Source: Sulfuricella sp. (GTDB taxonomy: Bacteria; Pseudomonadota; Gammaproteobacteria; Burkholderiales; Sulfuricellaceae). From it: a stretch of 64,000 nt of DNA. The translations under genes were made by a program, and so were the position numbers. Location: positions 434,001 to 498,000 of the forward strand of contig JAHFRP010000001.1 in NCBI GenBank assembly GCA_023266195.1, written 5' to 3'. The stretch's first letter is position 1. The number at the start of each line of letters is the position of its first letter. This document shows, one piece after another, positions 9,168 through 17,998 of this stretch. Under the pieces are notes generated by a model, which ran no database searches, was not told the origin of the DNA, and saw only the letters and a program-made list of their open reading frames with translations.

Positions 9168-10819
9168 CCCCTGCCTGGCAACAGCACGGCGACCTTGCTG
9201 CCAGGCATCAGGCCGTGTTTGGCGGTGAAGTTGTTCCAGCGCTGGATGTCGTTGACGGCGACGTTGAACCGCCTGGCGATGCTGGCAACGGTATCGCCCC
9301 GGCGTACGGTGTAAAAGTGCTGGCGGCTGTGATTCCTGGCGACCGCGACCGGTTTGCCTGCCTTGGCCTTGCCGGCGGCTAGAACGGTTCGCTTGGCGGG
9401 AGCCTCTTCCTGGCGGATCACCAGTTTCATGCCGCGGCTCAAATGGCTGGTCTTGAGATTGTTCAGCGCCCTGATCTGTGCGGCGGAGACCTTGTAGCGT
9501 TTGGCGATGCCGGCCAGGGTTTCGCCTTTTTTCACGCCGTGCACCAGCCTGCTCAAGGCCGACTGCGCCGGTTCTCCGCTTTCGATGGCGGGTGGCTGCA
9601 ACTCGTTGAGGACCAGGGCCGCGTCGTCGTTGCCGCCGGCGCCGAGCGGGACCAGCAAGGTCTGGCCGACCGCCAGGCGGTAGCGCTTGCTGATGCCGTT
9701 GATTTCCTTCAGCCGCGTGACGCTGGTGCTGAACCGGCGCGCGACGCTGTCCAGCCTGTCGCCGCGCGACAGGGTGTAGGATTTCCACGAAGCCAGCGGC
9801 TTGTCGTAGCTTTCCAGGTTGCTGGCGAAGGTGTCGGCCTTGTCCACCGGCAGCAGCAGGGTGCGCGAGCCCTTGGCATTGATCACCGGGCGGTTGTAGG
9901 CCGGGTTGAGCGAAACGAATTCGTGCAGCGGCATGCCCGCCAGGCGCGCGGCCACGGCGAGATCGATGTGCTGGGTGGTGATGACGGAGGAGAAATAGGG
10001 CCGGTTCGGGATCGAGGCGAGTTCGACGTTGTTGGCGGCCGGGTTCATGACGATCTGCTTGACCGCCATCAGTTTGGGCAGGTAGCTGCGCGTTTCGTCG
10101 GGCATTTTCAGGCTGAAATAGTCGGTGGGCAGCCCTCGCCTTTCATTCTTGGCAATGGCGCGCTGCACCGAGCCTTCTCCCCAGTTGTAGGCCGCCAGCG
10201 CAAGTTCCCAGCTGCCGAACATGTTGTGCAGTTTTTGCAGGTAGTCCAGCGCGGCGTCGGTGGCGGCGGTGATGTCGCGGCGGTCGTCATGCCACCAGTT
10301 CTGCTCCAGGCCGAAATTCTTGCCGGTGGACGGAATGAACTGCCAGATGCCGGAAGCGTGGCTGCGCGAATAGGCCTTGGGGTTGAAGGCGCTCTCGATC
10401 ATCGGCAGCAGCGCGATCTCGGTCGGCATGCCGCGCTTTTCGACTTCCTCGACGACATGGAACAGGTAGAGCTGGCTGCGGTCGATCATGCGCCGCACGT
10501 AGTCGGGGCGGTTGGCGTACCAGTCGATATTCGACCGCACCAGCGAGGAATCGATGTCCCGCATGGTAAAGCCGGCGCGAATGCGTGCCCATAAATCGGC
10601 GGACTCATCCAGCGGGGCGTCCGTCGGGTTTTTCTTTGCCGGCGCGGATGAAATTTCGGGGCTGTTCTGGAGTTGCAGCGGCGCATCGAGTTCGCTCGGC
10701 GCGGCCAGAGCCTGCTTGATCGGCTGCTCGGCGAATTGCATATCCGCCATACCGCCAGCGAGCGTCGGCAACGAGACAGCGGTTGCCAGCACGAGAAAGA
10801 GAAGGAAGGTGAAACGCAT
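9164..10819 (-). CDS. mltD: Membrane-bound/periplasmic lytic transglycosylase MltD with three LysM domains
   Basis: This protein cleaves the glycan strands of peptidoglycan to 1,6-anhydro products in the periplasm. It has 551 residues. The N-terminal signal is MRFTFLLFLVLATAVSLPTLA, without an obvious lipobox cysteine. The SLT domain (about 115-260) has the catalytic Glu in LLPMIESAFNPKAYS, followed by SGIWQFIPSTG and LALAAYNWGEGSVQRAI. Three LysM peptidoglycan-binding repeats follow, at about 350-395, 425-470 and 505-550 (SYTLSRGDRLDSVARRF, VHGVKKGETLAGIAKRY, FYTVRRGDTVASIARRF). It ends tail to tail with the ABC ATPase gene, the stop codons overlapping. Confidence 0.95.
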   Translation of the reverse strand: MRFTFLLFLVLATAVSLPTLAGGMADMQFAEQPIKQALAAPSELDAPLQLQNSPEISSAPAKKNPTDAPLDESADLWARIRAGFTMRDIDSSLVRSNIDWYANRPDYVRRMIDRSQLYLFHVVEEVEKRGMPTEIALLPMIESAFNPKAYSRSHASGIWQFIPSTGKNFGLEQNWWHDDRRDITAATDAALDYLQKLHNMFGSWELALAAYNWGEGSVQRAIAKNERRGLPTDYFSLKMPDETRSYLPKLMAVKQIVMNPAANNVELASIPNRPYFSSVITTQHIDLAVAARLAGMPLHEFVSLNPAYNRPVINAKGSRTLLLPVDKADTFASNLESYDKPLASWKSYTLSRGDRLDSVARRFSTSVTRLKEINGISKRYRLAVGQTLLVPLGAGGNDDAALVLNELQPPAIESGEPAQSALSRLVHGVKKGETLAGIAKRYKVSAAQIRALNNLKTSHLSRGMKLVIRQEEAPAKRTVLAAGKAKAGKPVAVARNHSRQHFYTVRRGDTVASIARRFNVAVNDIQRWNNFTAKHGLMPGSKVAVLLPGRG

Positions 10820-10944
10820 GTTTCTCGGATGGGTTGCCCGGCAGTTTAACTAGCCGAATGGTAGCCAAAAATCCATGCGACCGTCAAGGGATATATCCGG
10901 ATGACGCCATCCGCCGTTCCGGGTGTAATCCATTGAACCGGAAA

Positions 10945-11697
10945 TTATTTTTTCCATTCCCGCAGCGCGGCGAAGACGCTGACGGCATCATTCAGGGCAC
11001 GCCCGGCGTGGCGGCTCGCCGCCTCGATCACGGCGGGGTGCTCGCAGCGCAGAAACGGGTTGGTCGCTTTTTCCAGCGCGATAGTGGACGGTAGGGTGGG
11101 GAGCCCTTGTTCCCTCGCTTGGCGGTCGCGCATTTCGCGCTGCACAAGATCCGCATTGGCGGGTTCGACGGTTTTGGCGAACAGGATGTTGGCCAGGGTG
11201 TATTCATGGGCGCAGTACATGTCGGTTTCATCCGGCAGCGCAGCCAGTTTTTGCAGCGAGGCATACATTTGCGCCGCGGTGCCTTCGAACAGCTTGCCGC
11301 AGCCGCAGGCGAACAGCGTGTCGCCACAAAACAGGGAATTTGCGCCATAATACGCGACGTGGCCGGCGGTGTGGCCGGGCACGTCGAGTACGGCGAATTC
11401 CGCCAGCCCCGGCAGTTTCACCGCATCGCCTTCGCCCACCGGGTGCGTGACCGCCGGGATGTTTTCCCGCCGCGGGCCGAACACAGGCGCGTTTGCATGG
11501 CGCAGCAAATCTTCGTTGCCGCCGGTATGGTCGCCGTGGTGGTGGGTGTTGAGAATGGCGGCGAGGCGCAGACCATGTCGGTCGAGATACTCCAGCACCG
11601 GTTCGGCATCGCCGGGGTCCACCGCCGCAGCGTAATGCCCGTTGCGGATCAGCCAGATGTAATTGTCGTCGAAAGCGGGAATGGGGATGATCTTCAT
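10945..11697 (-). CDS. gloB: Hydroxyacylglutathione hydrolase (glyoxalase II) GloB
   Basis: GloB hydrolyses S-lactoylglutathione to lactate and glutathione, the second step of methylglyoxal detoxification. The 250-residue length matches the family. The metallo-beta-lactamase metal motif THHHGDHTGG is at residues 51-60. Further metal ligands are expected in VPGHTAGHVAYYG near 110 and in CAHEYTLAN near 165. The C-terminal EKATNPFLRCEHP region is typical of glyoxalase II. It is divergent from the methyltransferase-like gene at 11726, 28 bases away; this arrangement next to rnhA-dnaQ is common in beta- and gammaproteobacteria. Confidence 0.96.
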   Translation of the reverse strand: MKIIPIPAFDDNYIWLIRNGHYAAAVDPGDAEPVLEYLDRHGLRLAAILNTHHHGDHTGGNEDLLRHANAPVFGPRRENIPAVTHPVGEGDAVKLPGLAEFAVLDVPGHTAGHVAYYGANSLFCGDTLFACGCGKLFEGTAAQMYASLQKLAALPDETDMYCAHEYTLANILFAKTVEPANADLVQREMRDRQAREQGLPTLPSTIALEKATNPFLRCEHPAVIEAASRHAGRALNDAVSVFAALREWKK

Positions 11698-11725
11698 GGC
11701 ACTATGGTCGAATTAAGCCGGCACG

Positions 11726-12439
11726 ATGTCAATGGATGAATGGCTGGAAACGCCGCTGGGCCGCTATCTGATCGAGCGCGAGCAGGATTGTTTCGACCAG
11801 GCGGTGGCGGATGTTTTCGGCTTCAACGCGCTACAGCTCGGCCTGGTTCAATGCGATCTGCTGCGCACCAACCGCATGCCGGTCAGGCTCGCTGCCGCCG
11901 CCGAGTTCCAGGGGCGGGTCAAGGCGCGGGCCGAGCCGGAAAGCCTGCCGTTTGCCAGCCAGTGCATCGATCTGCTATTGCTGCCCCATGTGCTCGAATT
12001 CAGCGAGCACCCGCACCAGATTCTGCGCGAGGTGGAACGGGTGTTGATGCCGGAAGGGCTGGTGATCATCAGCGGCTTCAATCCGATCAGCCTGTGGGGG
12101 CTACCGCGCTATTTTCCGGTTGGCAGGCGGGATTACCCCTGGGGCGGCGACTTCATTTCCCTGTTGCGCATCAAGGACTGGCTGGCGCTGCTCGGGTTCG
12201 AGGTGGTTGCCGGGCGGATGTGCTGCTACGCGCCGCCGGTGCGCAGCGAACGTTGGCTGAGGCGTTTCCGCTTCATGGAAGCGGCCGGCGACCGCTGGTG
12301 GGCATTGGCCGGCGGCGTATATTTTCTGCAGGCGAGGAAGAAGGTGGCGGGAATGCGCCTGATCACGCCCAACTGGAATAATGGCCCGGCAACCAAAAAA
12401 GGGCTTGCCCCGATATCGCAGAAAGTTAGTGAGGAGTGA
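11726..12439 (+). CDS. SAM methyltransferase-like protein upstream of rnhA
   Basis: The 237-residue protein has the second half of a class I SAM-methyltransferase fold: PESLPFASQCIDLLLLPHVLEFSEHP (motif II region) and LREVERVLMPEGLVIISGFNP (motif III region). The glycine-rich motif I (D-x-G-x-G-x-G) that normally binds SAM is not visible at the expected place; the sequence there is NALQLGLVQCDLLRT. It may bind SAM in a changed way or not at all. Members of this gene family are often found between gloB and rnhA. The stop is 3 bases before the rnhA start, so the two genes are probably cotranscribed. Confidence 0.8.
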   Translation: MSMDEWLETPLGRYLIEREQDCFDQAVADVFGFNALQLGLVQCDLLRTNRMPVRLAAAAEFQGRVKARAEPESLPFASQCIDLLLLPHVLEFSEHPHQILREVERVLMPEGLVIISGFNPISLWGLPRYFPVGRRDYPWGGDFISLLRIKDWLALLGFEVVAGRMCCYAPPVRSERWLRRFRFMEAAGDRWWALAGGVYFLQARKKVAGMRLITPNWNNGPATKKGLAPISQKVSEE

Positions 12440-12442
12440 AGC

Positions 12443-12889
12443 GTGAGTCATGAGCAGCTGGTGGAAATTTTTACCGACGGCGCCTGCAAGGGCAACCCCG
12501 GCGTGGGCGGATGGGGGGCGTTGCTGCGCTATGCCGGGCACCAGAAGGAAATTTTCGGCGGCGAGAAGCTGACCACCAACAACCGCATGGAGCTGACCGC
12601 CGTGATCCGCGCCCTGGAGGGCCTGTCCCGGCCGTGCAGGATCAGGCTGCATACCGATTCCACCTATGTGCAAAAAGGCATCAGCGAGTGGATTCACGGC
12701 TGGAAGCTGCGCGGCTGGCGCACCGCCGACAAAAAGCCGGTGAAGAACGAGGACTTGTGGCGGCGGCTGGACGAACTGGCCGCGGGGCACGAGATCGAAT
12801 GGCGCTGGATCAAGGGCCACGCCGGCCACGACGGCAACGAGCAGGCCGACCGGCTGGCGAACCGGGGCGTCGAGGAATTGAAAAATTAA
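12443..12889 (+). CDS. rnhA: Ribonuclease HI
   Basis: Ribonuclease HI cuts the RNA strand of RNA-DNA hybrids, removing primers and R-loops. The protein has 148 residues and starts at GTG 12443 behind a GTGAGGAGTGAAGC ribosome site. The four acidic catalytic residues can be placed: Asp in [12 protein letters not shown], Glu in [10 protein letters not shown], Asp in [12 protein letters not shown] and Asp in [10 protein letters not shown]. It lies directly upstream of dnaQ, 17 bases apart, an order conserved in many proteobacteria. Confidence 0.97.
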   Translation: MSHEQLVEIFTDGACKGNPGVGGWGALLRYAGHQKEIFGGEKLTTNNRMELTAVIRALEGLSRPCRIRLHTDSTYVQKGISEWIHGWKLRGWRTADKKPVKNEDLWRRLDELAAGHEIEWRWIKGHAGHDGNEQADRLANRGVEELKN

Positions 12890-12906
12890 CCTTTTTTAGG
12901 AACGCC

Positions 12907-13623
12907 ATGCGCCAAATCATCCTGGACACCGAAACCACCGGCCTGGACCCCAAGCAGGGGCACCGCATCATCGAAGTGGCGGCGGTCGAAATGGTCAACC
13001 GGCGCCTCACCGGCAGTCATTTCCATCAATACGTCAACCCGCAGCGCGAGATCGATCCAGGCGCGCAGCAGGTGCACGGCATTTCGCTGGAATTCCTGCA
13101 GGACAAGCCCTTGTTCAGCGACATCGCCCAGGATTTCATCGAGTTCGTCGGCGGCGCAGAGCTGGTCATCCACAACGCGCCGTTCGACGTCGGCTTCCTC
13201 GACCACGAGCTGAAATTGATCGGCGCCGAGCCGATCAAGGCCCACTGCCCGGTCGTGACCGATACCCTGAAAATGGCCAAGGACCTGCACCCAGGGCAGA
13301 AAAACAACCTCGATGCCCTGTGCCGCCGCTACGCGGTGGACAACTCCGGCCGCACCATGCACGGCGCCCTGCTGGATACGGAATTGCTCGCCGAAGTCTT
13401 CCTCGCCATGACGCGCGGCCAGGACAGCCTGATTATCGAAGCGGCGGAGACCGGCGGCGGCCTGGCGGTCGCGGATGGCGATTACGCGCCGCACGACCTG
13501 ACGGTTCTGGCCGCGGCGCCGGACGAGATGGAAGCGCACCGCGCCTACCTGGCCGATCTCGACAAGGCCAGCAAGGGGCGATGCCTGTGGCTGGCGCAGG
13601 AACAAGCGGCGAGTGCAGGGTAG
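12907..13623 (+). CDS. dnaQ: DNA polymerase III epsilon subunit (3'-5' exonuclease)
   Basis: This is the proofreading exonuclease of the replicative polymerase, 238 residues. Exo I is LDTETTGLD (Asp7, Glu9), Exo II is HNAPFDVGFLDHEL, and Exo III epsilon is HGALLDTELLAEVF (His-x4-Asp). The C-terminal tail after about residue 185 would contact the alpha subunit. The ATG at 12907 gives the normal N-terminus MRQIILDTETTG. It follows rnhA closely and is probably translated from the same message. Confidence 0.97.
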   Translation: MRQIILDTETTGLDPKQGHRIIEVAAVEMVNRRLTGSHFHQYVNPQREIDPGAQQVHGISLEFLQDKPLFSDIAQDFIEFVGGAELVIHNAPFDVGFLDHELKLIGAEPIKAHCPVVTDTLKMAKDLHPGQKNNLDALCRRYAVDNSGRTMHGALLDTELLAEVFLAMTRGQDSLIIEAAETGGGLAVADGDYAPHDLTVLAAAPDEMEAHRAYLADLDKASKGRCLWLAQEQAASAG

Positions 13624-13672
13624 GATGGAGTTCGTTCGTCACCGCATGCCGCCCCGGAAAGGACGCTAAGAC

Positions 13673-14347
13673 ATGACCCAACTCGCCTGGCGGGAAATGG
13701 CGCTGTTGCTGGCGCTATGGCTGGCCTACTTTGCCTTCCATTCGGCGCTGGCGTCGCTGGCGGCGAAGCGGCGGGTGGCCGCCGCTTATCCCGGCGCGAT
13801 GCCGTATTATCGGCTGGGCTTCAATATCGTGGCCGCGATCCTGCTGCTGCCGGTCCTGTGGTTCAGTTACCGCCACCCCGGCCCGATGCTGTGGCGCTGG
13901 CAGGGGCTGGGCGCCTGGTTCGCCGACGGGCTGGCGCTGGCGGCGCTGTTCGGTTTCTGGCGTTCGCTCAAGGCTTACGACATGGACGAGTTCCTCGGCT
14001 TGCGCCAGTGGAAAACCCATACCCGACGGGTCGAGGACCAGGAGCACTTCCACCTTTCCCCGTTTCACCGCTTTGTGCGCCATCCGTGGTATTTCTTCGG
14101 ACTGACCCTGATCTGGACGCGTGACATGAACGCCGCGCAGCTGCTGTCCAGCGCGGCGATCAGTCTATATTTCCTGGTCGGCTCGCGGCTGGAGGAGAAG
14201 AAGCTGCTGGTCTACCACGGCGAAGTCTACCGGCGCTACATGGCTCAGGTTCCGGGGCTGATCCCGTTGCCCTGGAAATGGCTTCGGGCCGGGGAAGCGC
14301 AAGCGCTGTCGCAGATGGCTCGGGAAAACGAAAAAGCCCAAACGTAG
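13673..14347 (+). CDS. Membrane protein of the isoprenylcysteine/phospholipid methyltransferase-like family
   Basis: This integral membrane protein has 224 residues and about five hydrophobic segments. The C-terminal half has the ICMT/PEMT-like pattern: RFVRHPWYFFGLTLIW, then SRLEEKKLLVYHGEVYRRYM, then VPGLIP. In characterised relatives this region forms the SAM pocket of membrane methyltransferases acting on small or lipid substrates. The substrate here is unknown. It starts 49 bases after dnaQ and ends 14 bases before the convergent GGDEF-EAL gene. Confidence 0.8.
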   Translation: MTQLAWREMALLLALWLAYFAFHSALASLAAKRRVAAAYPGAMPYYRLGFNIVAAILLLPVLWFSYRHPGPMLWRWQGLGAWFADGLALAALFGFWRSLKAYDMDEFLGLRQWKTHTRRVEDQEHFHLSPFHRFVRHPWYFFGLTLIWTRDMNAAQLLSSAAISLYFLVGSRLEEKKLLVYHGEVYRRYMAQVPGLIPLPWKWLRAGEAQALSQMARENEKAQT

Positions 14348-14361
14348 CCTGGAGTTTTAGG

Positions 14362-17235
14362 TCATTTCGACAGGCCATCTTTCAGCAGCGCCTCGAACTC
14401 TTCGGCGGGCACCGGCCTGGAATACAAATAACCTTGTGCATAATCGCACTCCGCCGCGGCCAGCAGCGTGCATTGCGTCTCCGTCTCCACCCCTTCGGCG
14501 ATCACTTTTAGACCCAGCTTGTGCGCCATCACGATGATGGCTTCGGATAACGCCATGTCGCTCGAACCGGGCGCCAGGTTGCGGGTGAACGATTGGTCGA
14601 TCTTCAGGTAGTCGATATCGAACTTCTTGAGATAGGACAGCGACGAATAGCCGGTGCCGAAATCGTCGAGCGAGATTTGAATGCCGGCATTATGAAATTC
14701 AAGCAGTTTTCCGGTAATGCCGGTGGATGTATCCAGCAACAGTCCTTCGGTGATTTCGATCACCATGCCTTGCCCCGGCAGCGCCAGTTCCAGCAAATAA
14801 ACGGGCCAGGTCTGGCACGGGCTGCGGTTACGGAACTGAACGGGCGACATGTTCACGCTGACCTGAAGTACCGGGTTGTACAGCGCCCGCCAGCGCTTTA
14901 CCTGACGCGCCGCTTCCTTGAATACCCAGTCGCCGATTTCAACGATCAGGCCGGTTTCCTCGGTCAGCGGAATAAATGCGGCCGGGCTGACCAGGCCGCG
15001 CTCGGGATGCCGCCAGCGGATCAATGCTTCCATCTTGTCGATGCGGCCCGTGGCCAGGTCCACGATGGGCTGGTAATAAACCATGAACTGGCCGGCGGCG
15101 AGCGCGCCATGCAAATCGTTGATCAATTGCCGCCGGGTCTGCGCCGCCTCCTGCAATTCGGGGGTGAAATAGCTGTAACGATTCCGCCCCGTGTTCTTGG
15201 CGACATACATCGCCTGATCGGCGTTCTTGAGCAGATATTCGATTTCGCTGGCATCGTCGGGATACAGCGTGATGCCGATGCTGGCCGACACATAGGCCAG
15301 TTTGTCGTCCAGCTTGAACGGCTCCGCCAGTTGCCGCAGGATGCTTTCGGCTACCCGCTCGACAATATCGGTGTTATCGAGCTCGGACAGGAGAACGATG
15401 AACTCGTCCCCGCCCAGACGCGCCACCGTATCCGATTCGCGCGCGCATTCGCCGACACGGCGCGCTGCTTCCACCAGCAGGATGTCGCCCATGCTGTGGC
15501 CCAGGGTGTCGTTGACCTCCTTGAAGCGATCGAGGTCGATGAACAGCAGCGCTATTGTAAGATTCGCGCGGTGGGCCTTCTTGATTTCCTGCTCCAGGCG
15601 GTCGTAAAACATGCGGCGGTTGGGCAGGTCGGTCAACATGTCGTAGTTGGCCTGTCTCCAGATGAGTTCTTCGGATTGCTTTTTCTGGCTGATGTCGCGA
15701 ATGAAACCATTGAACTCGTATCTGTCCGCCGTCCTGATCGCGGTGATGGATAACTCGACGGGGAACTCGTGGCCATCGCGATGCAGGCCCACGGTCTCGA
15801 TCCGCGAGTTCAGGGCAGCCCCCTCGCCGGAGGCCCGGAAACGCTTCATGCCGTGAACGTGCGCCTCGCGGTGGCGAGGCGGAATGATGGTTTCATGCAG
15901 CACGCGCCCGACCGCCTGCTCCCGGCTCCAGCCGAACATGTTGACCGCCTGGTCGTTCCAGCCGGTGATGACGCCTTCCGTATCCATTTGCACCACGGCA
16001 TCCATGGCGGTGTCGACGATGGCGCGCAGGCGTGTTTCGCCCTCCCGGCGCTCGGCCAGCAGGGCGCCGAAGCCATCGGCCATTTCGTTGAAACTGTCGC
16101 CCACCTGTCTGAGTTCGTCGTGCACGCCGAGATCGACCCGCTCGCGCAGGTCGCCGCCGGCAAAGGCGCGGGCGGAACGGGCGAGCGACTGGATGCTGCT
16201 GGTCGTGGCGTAATAGATGCCTATCGACAAATAAACCGCCGCCAGGAACAGCAGGAAAGCGATGCCGATGCTGGCATGCAGCGCATTTTCCGCATGGTCG
16301 ATACGTGCCTGGATGAGCATTTTGATCGTCGGCAGCAGCGTTTCATACATTTGCGCGTAGCCCTTGTCGATCGCTTTGGTGGTCATCATGAAAAAGTTTT
16401 CCGGCGATGCGGTGAAATGGCCGGCGATGATTTCCGCGGCAACCAGGTCGACAGTTCGTTGCGCCAGCCCGGCGGCGTCCCGCGACACCACCGAGAGAGA
16501 ACCCTGCAATGCCGGGTTATAACCGCCGACCTTGTCGAGATTGATCCTGAGGAACTTGATCTCGTCGCCGAGCTGGGCAATCAGGGTGTTCATCTCCACC
16601 TTCTCTGATTCGCTGGCCTGTTTTTTGTTCAGAATGACCGTGCCGAGGGCGCGAATCTGTCCCAGGTGCTCAAGCGCCAGCGGCAGCCGGTTCAGGGTGG
16701 CGTCGATCAGGTAGGAAGTGTCGATCTGCGGGTCCAGCGGCAGCACGTATTCGCCGCTGACCACCACCTTGAACAGCAGCAGTTGCTCGATCAGGCGGGT
16801 GTGCGCGACGAAATTCTCCTGCATCGTCCACGCTAATCCTTCCTTGCACAGGCGCGCCCAATTCGCCTTGATGCTGCGCCAGTCTTCGCTCGTGCCCAGA
16901 TTCGCGGGCAGCCTCCGTTGCAGCGCGGCGAACGTATCGACGACGTCCCTTTGCTTGGCGGCGCGCATGGCGCGCATCTCCTCGTTGCCGCCGAGAAGCG
17001 CGGCGGAAAGCCCGCGATGCTGCTGGATGTCCTGCACGGCACGGGAAATCGGCGTGGCCAGCGCGATGCCTTCCAGCTCCCGTTGCGAACTGCGGATCTC
17101 CTTGTCGAGGCTGGCATAGAGGCTGGACACCACCACCGCGATCGCGACCAGGGACATCAGCCACAGCAGCGCGAATTTCCTGGTGTAGCCCAGTCGGTTC
17201 ATCAGTGCGATGGCAGGGATAAAGAAATATCGCAT
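14362..17235 (-). CDS. Membrane-bound PAS-GGDEF-EAL c-di-GMP protein
   Basis: The 957-residue sensor has a membrane segment at about 20-42, a helical periplasmic domain of about 280 residues, and a second segment at about 330-352. HAMP (355-405), PAS (about 410-520), GGDEF (530-690) and EAL (705-950) follow. The cyclase site RLGGDEF is intact near residue 608, with an RESD inhibitory site five residues before it. The phosphodiesterase site MEALIRW (near 737) and DDFGTGYSS are also intact, so both making and breaking c-di-GMP are possible. The periplasmic part contains the pattern IQQHRGLSAALLGGN, as in nitrate/nitrite-type sensor helices; its ligand is unknown. It is the last gene of the minus-strand island. 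Confidence 0.92.
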   Translation of the reverse strand: MRYFFIPAIALMNRLGYTRKFALLWLMSLVAIAVVVSSLYASLDKEIRSSQRELEGIALATPISRAVQDIQQHRGLSAALLGGNEEMRAMRAAKQRDVVDTFAALQRRLPANLGTSEDWRSIKANWARLCKEGLAWTMQENFVAHTRLIEQLLLFKVVVSGEYVLPLDPQIDTSYLIDATLNRLPLALEHLGQIRALGTVILNKKQASESEKVEMNTLIAQLGDEIKFLRINLDKVGGYNPALQGSLSVVSRDAAGLAQRTVDLVAAEIIAGHFTASPENFFMMTTKAIDKGYAQMYETLLPTIKMLIQARIDHAENALHASIGIAFLLFLAAVYLSIGIYYATTSSIQSLARSARAFAGGDLRERVDLGVHDELRQVGDSFNEMADGFGALLAERREGETRLRAIVDTAMDAVVQMDTEGVITGWNDQAVNMFGWSREQAVGRVLHETIIPPRHREAHVHGMKRFRASGEGAALNSRIETVGLHRDGHEFPVELSITAIRTADRYEFNGFIRDISQKKQSEELIWRQANYDMLTDLPNRRMFYDRLEQEIKKAHRANLTIALLFIDLDRFKEVNDTLGHSMGDILLVEAARRVGECARESDTVARLGGDEFIVLLSELDNTDIVERVAESILRQLAEPFKLDDKLAYVSASIGITLYPDDASEIEYLLKNADQAMYVAKNTGRNRYSYFTPELQEAAQTRRQLINDLHGALAAGQFMVYYQPIVDLATGRIDKMEALIRWRHPERGLVSPAAFIPLTEETGLIVEIGDWVFKEAARQVKRWRALYNPVLQVSVNMSPVQFRNRSPCQTWPVYLLELALPGQGMVIEITEGLLLDTSTGITGKLLEFHNAGIQISLDDFGTGYSSLSYLKKFDIDYLKIDQSFTRNLAPGSSDMALSEAIIVMAHKLGLKVIAEGVETETQCTLLAAAECDYAQGYLYSRPVPAEEFEALLKDGLSK

Positions 17236-17330
17236 AGGGTTGGTCCGGCTCGCTTGCTTAATCGGTCATGGCGAATTTGATGAAAATATACATCTCGCTG
17301 GAGCGCAGCTCTTGCCGCACGAAAGGGCTC

Positions 17331-17409
17331 GCCCGATGGCTTTGCATAGCCCATCCACTAATCCATCAAAAAAACGATGGGTAAGTGGCTGGTTAAATCG
17401 GGCTCCTAC
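17331..17409 (-). repeat. Long REP-like palindrome, copy 1
   Basis: Read on the minus strand it starts GTAGGAGCCCGATTTAACC and ends CATCGGGC. Inside is a nested hairpin made of CCACTTACCCATC and GATGGATTAGTGG around a T-run. Three other copies are at 20036, 23726 and 31718. It fills most of the gap between the GGDEF-EAL gene and the receiver gene; the rest of the gap holds nothing recognisable. Confidence 0.85.
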
Positions 17410-17482
17410 GGGATAATGGCTCAGCTCACGAATGCTGCCCCATGATAAAAAATGAATCGGGCTCCCGCAAGAGAATTTCACG

Positions 17483-17851
17483 TTATTGCAGCGCCAGCGC
17501 CGACTTGACCGCCGCAAGCAACTCCTTGTAATGGAAAGGCTTGGCGATAAAGCCCACGGCGCCGGCTGCGCGGATTTCCGCCTCGGGGTGTTCCGAGATG
17601 AAGGACGTCTGCACGATCACCGGGATGCCCCGCGTCGCGGGGTCGTCCTTGAGTTGGCGAATGGCGGAGATTCCGTCCATTCCGGGCAGGTTGACGTCCA
17701 TCAGGATCAGATCGGGGCGCCGTTCGCGGGCGAGGCGGATACCCTCTTCGGCATCGTCGGCCTTGAGCACGGCGTAACCGAATTTCCCCAGCAGCGTCGC
17801 CGCCAGTTCCATGTGTGACGGGTTATCCTCGATGATCAGAATGGTTTGCAT
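17483..17851 (-). CDS. Single-domain response regulator (CheY-like receiver)
   Basis: A lone receiver domain of 122 residues. The acidic pocket is IIEDNPSHME near residue 8, the phospho-acceptor Asp is in LILMDVNLPGMDG near 52, Thr/Ser is in VIVQTSFIS and the conserved Lys is in FIAKPFHYKEL. There is no output domain, so it must act by protein contact. It is close in type to the receivers at 21699 and 28261. It lies between two c-di-GMP genes and is flanked on both sides by REP-like repeats. Confidence 0.9.
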   Translation of the reverse strand: MQTILIIEDNPSHMELAATLLGKFGYAVLKADDAEEGIRLARERRPDLILMDVNLPGMDGISAIRQLKDDPATRGIPVIVQTSFISEHPEAEIRAAGAVGFIAKPFHYKELLAAVKSALALQ

Positions 17852-17870
17852 GAGTTTTCTTCCTTAAATC

Positions 17871-17998
17871 GCAGGAGCGCAGTTAATTATGCGATCACCA
17901 TGGATCGCCCGATAAACCGGGGTTCTGCAGTTCGGATCATTGTAGGATCCCGATTTATCGGGCGATTGTTCTCGTCGCGCAATAAATTGCGCTCCTAC
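17871..17998. repeat. Cluster of four REP-like hairpins
   Basis: Four hairpins alternate in direction: a GCGC-type unit (17871-17894, degenerate GCAG head), an inverted CCCGAT-type unit (17905-17928), a direct CCCGAT-type unit (17942-17968) and an inverted GCGC-type unit (17976-17998). The GTAG head of the last one contains the TAG stop of the diguanylate cyclase gene to its right. Confidence 0.85.
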
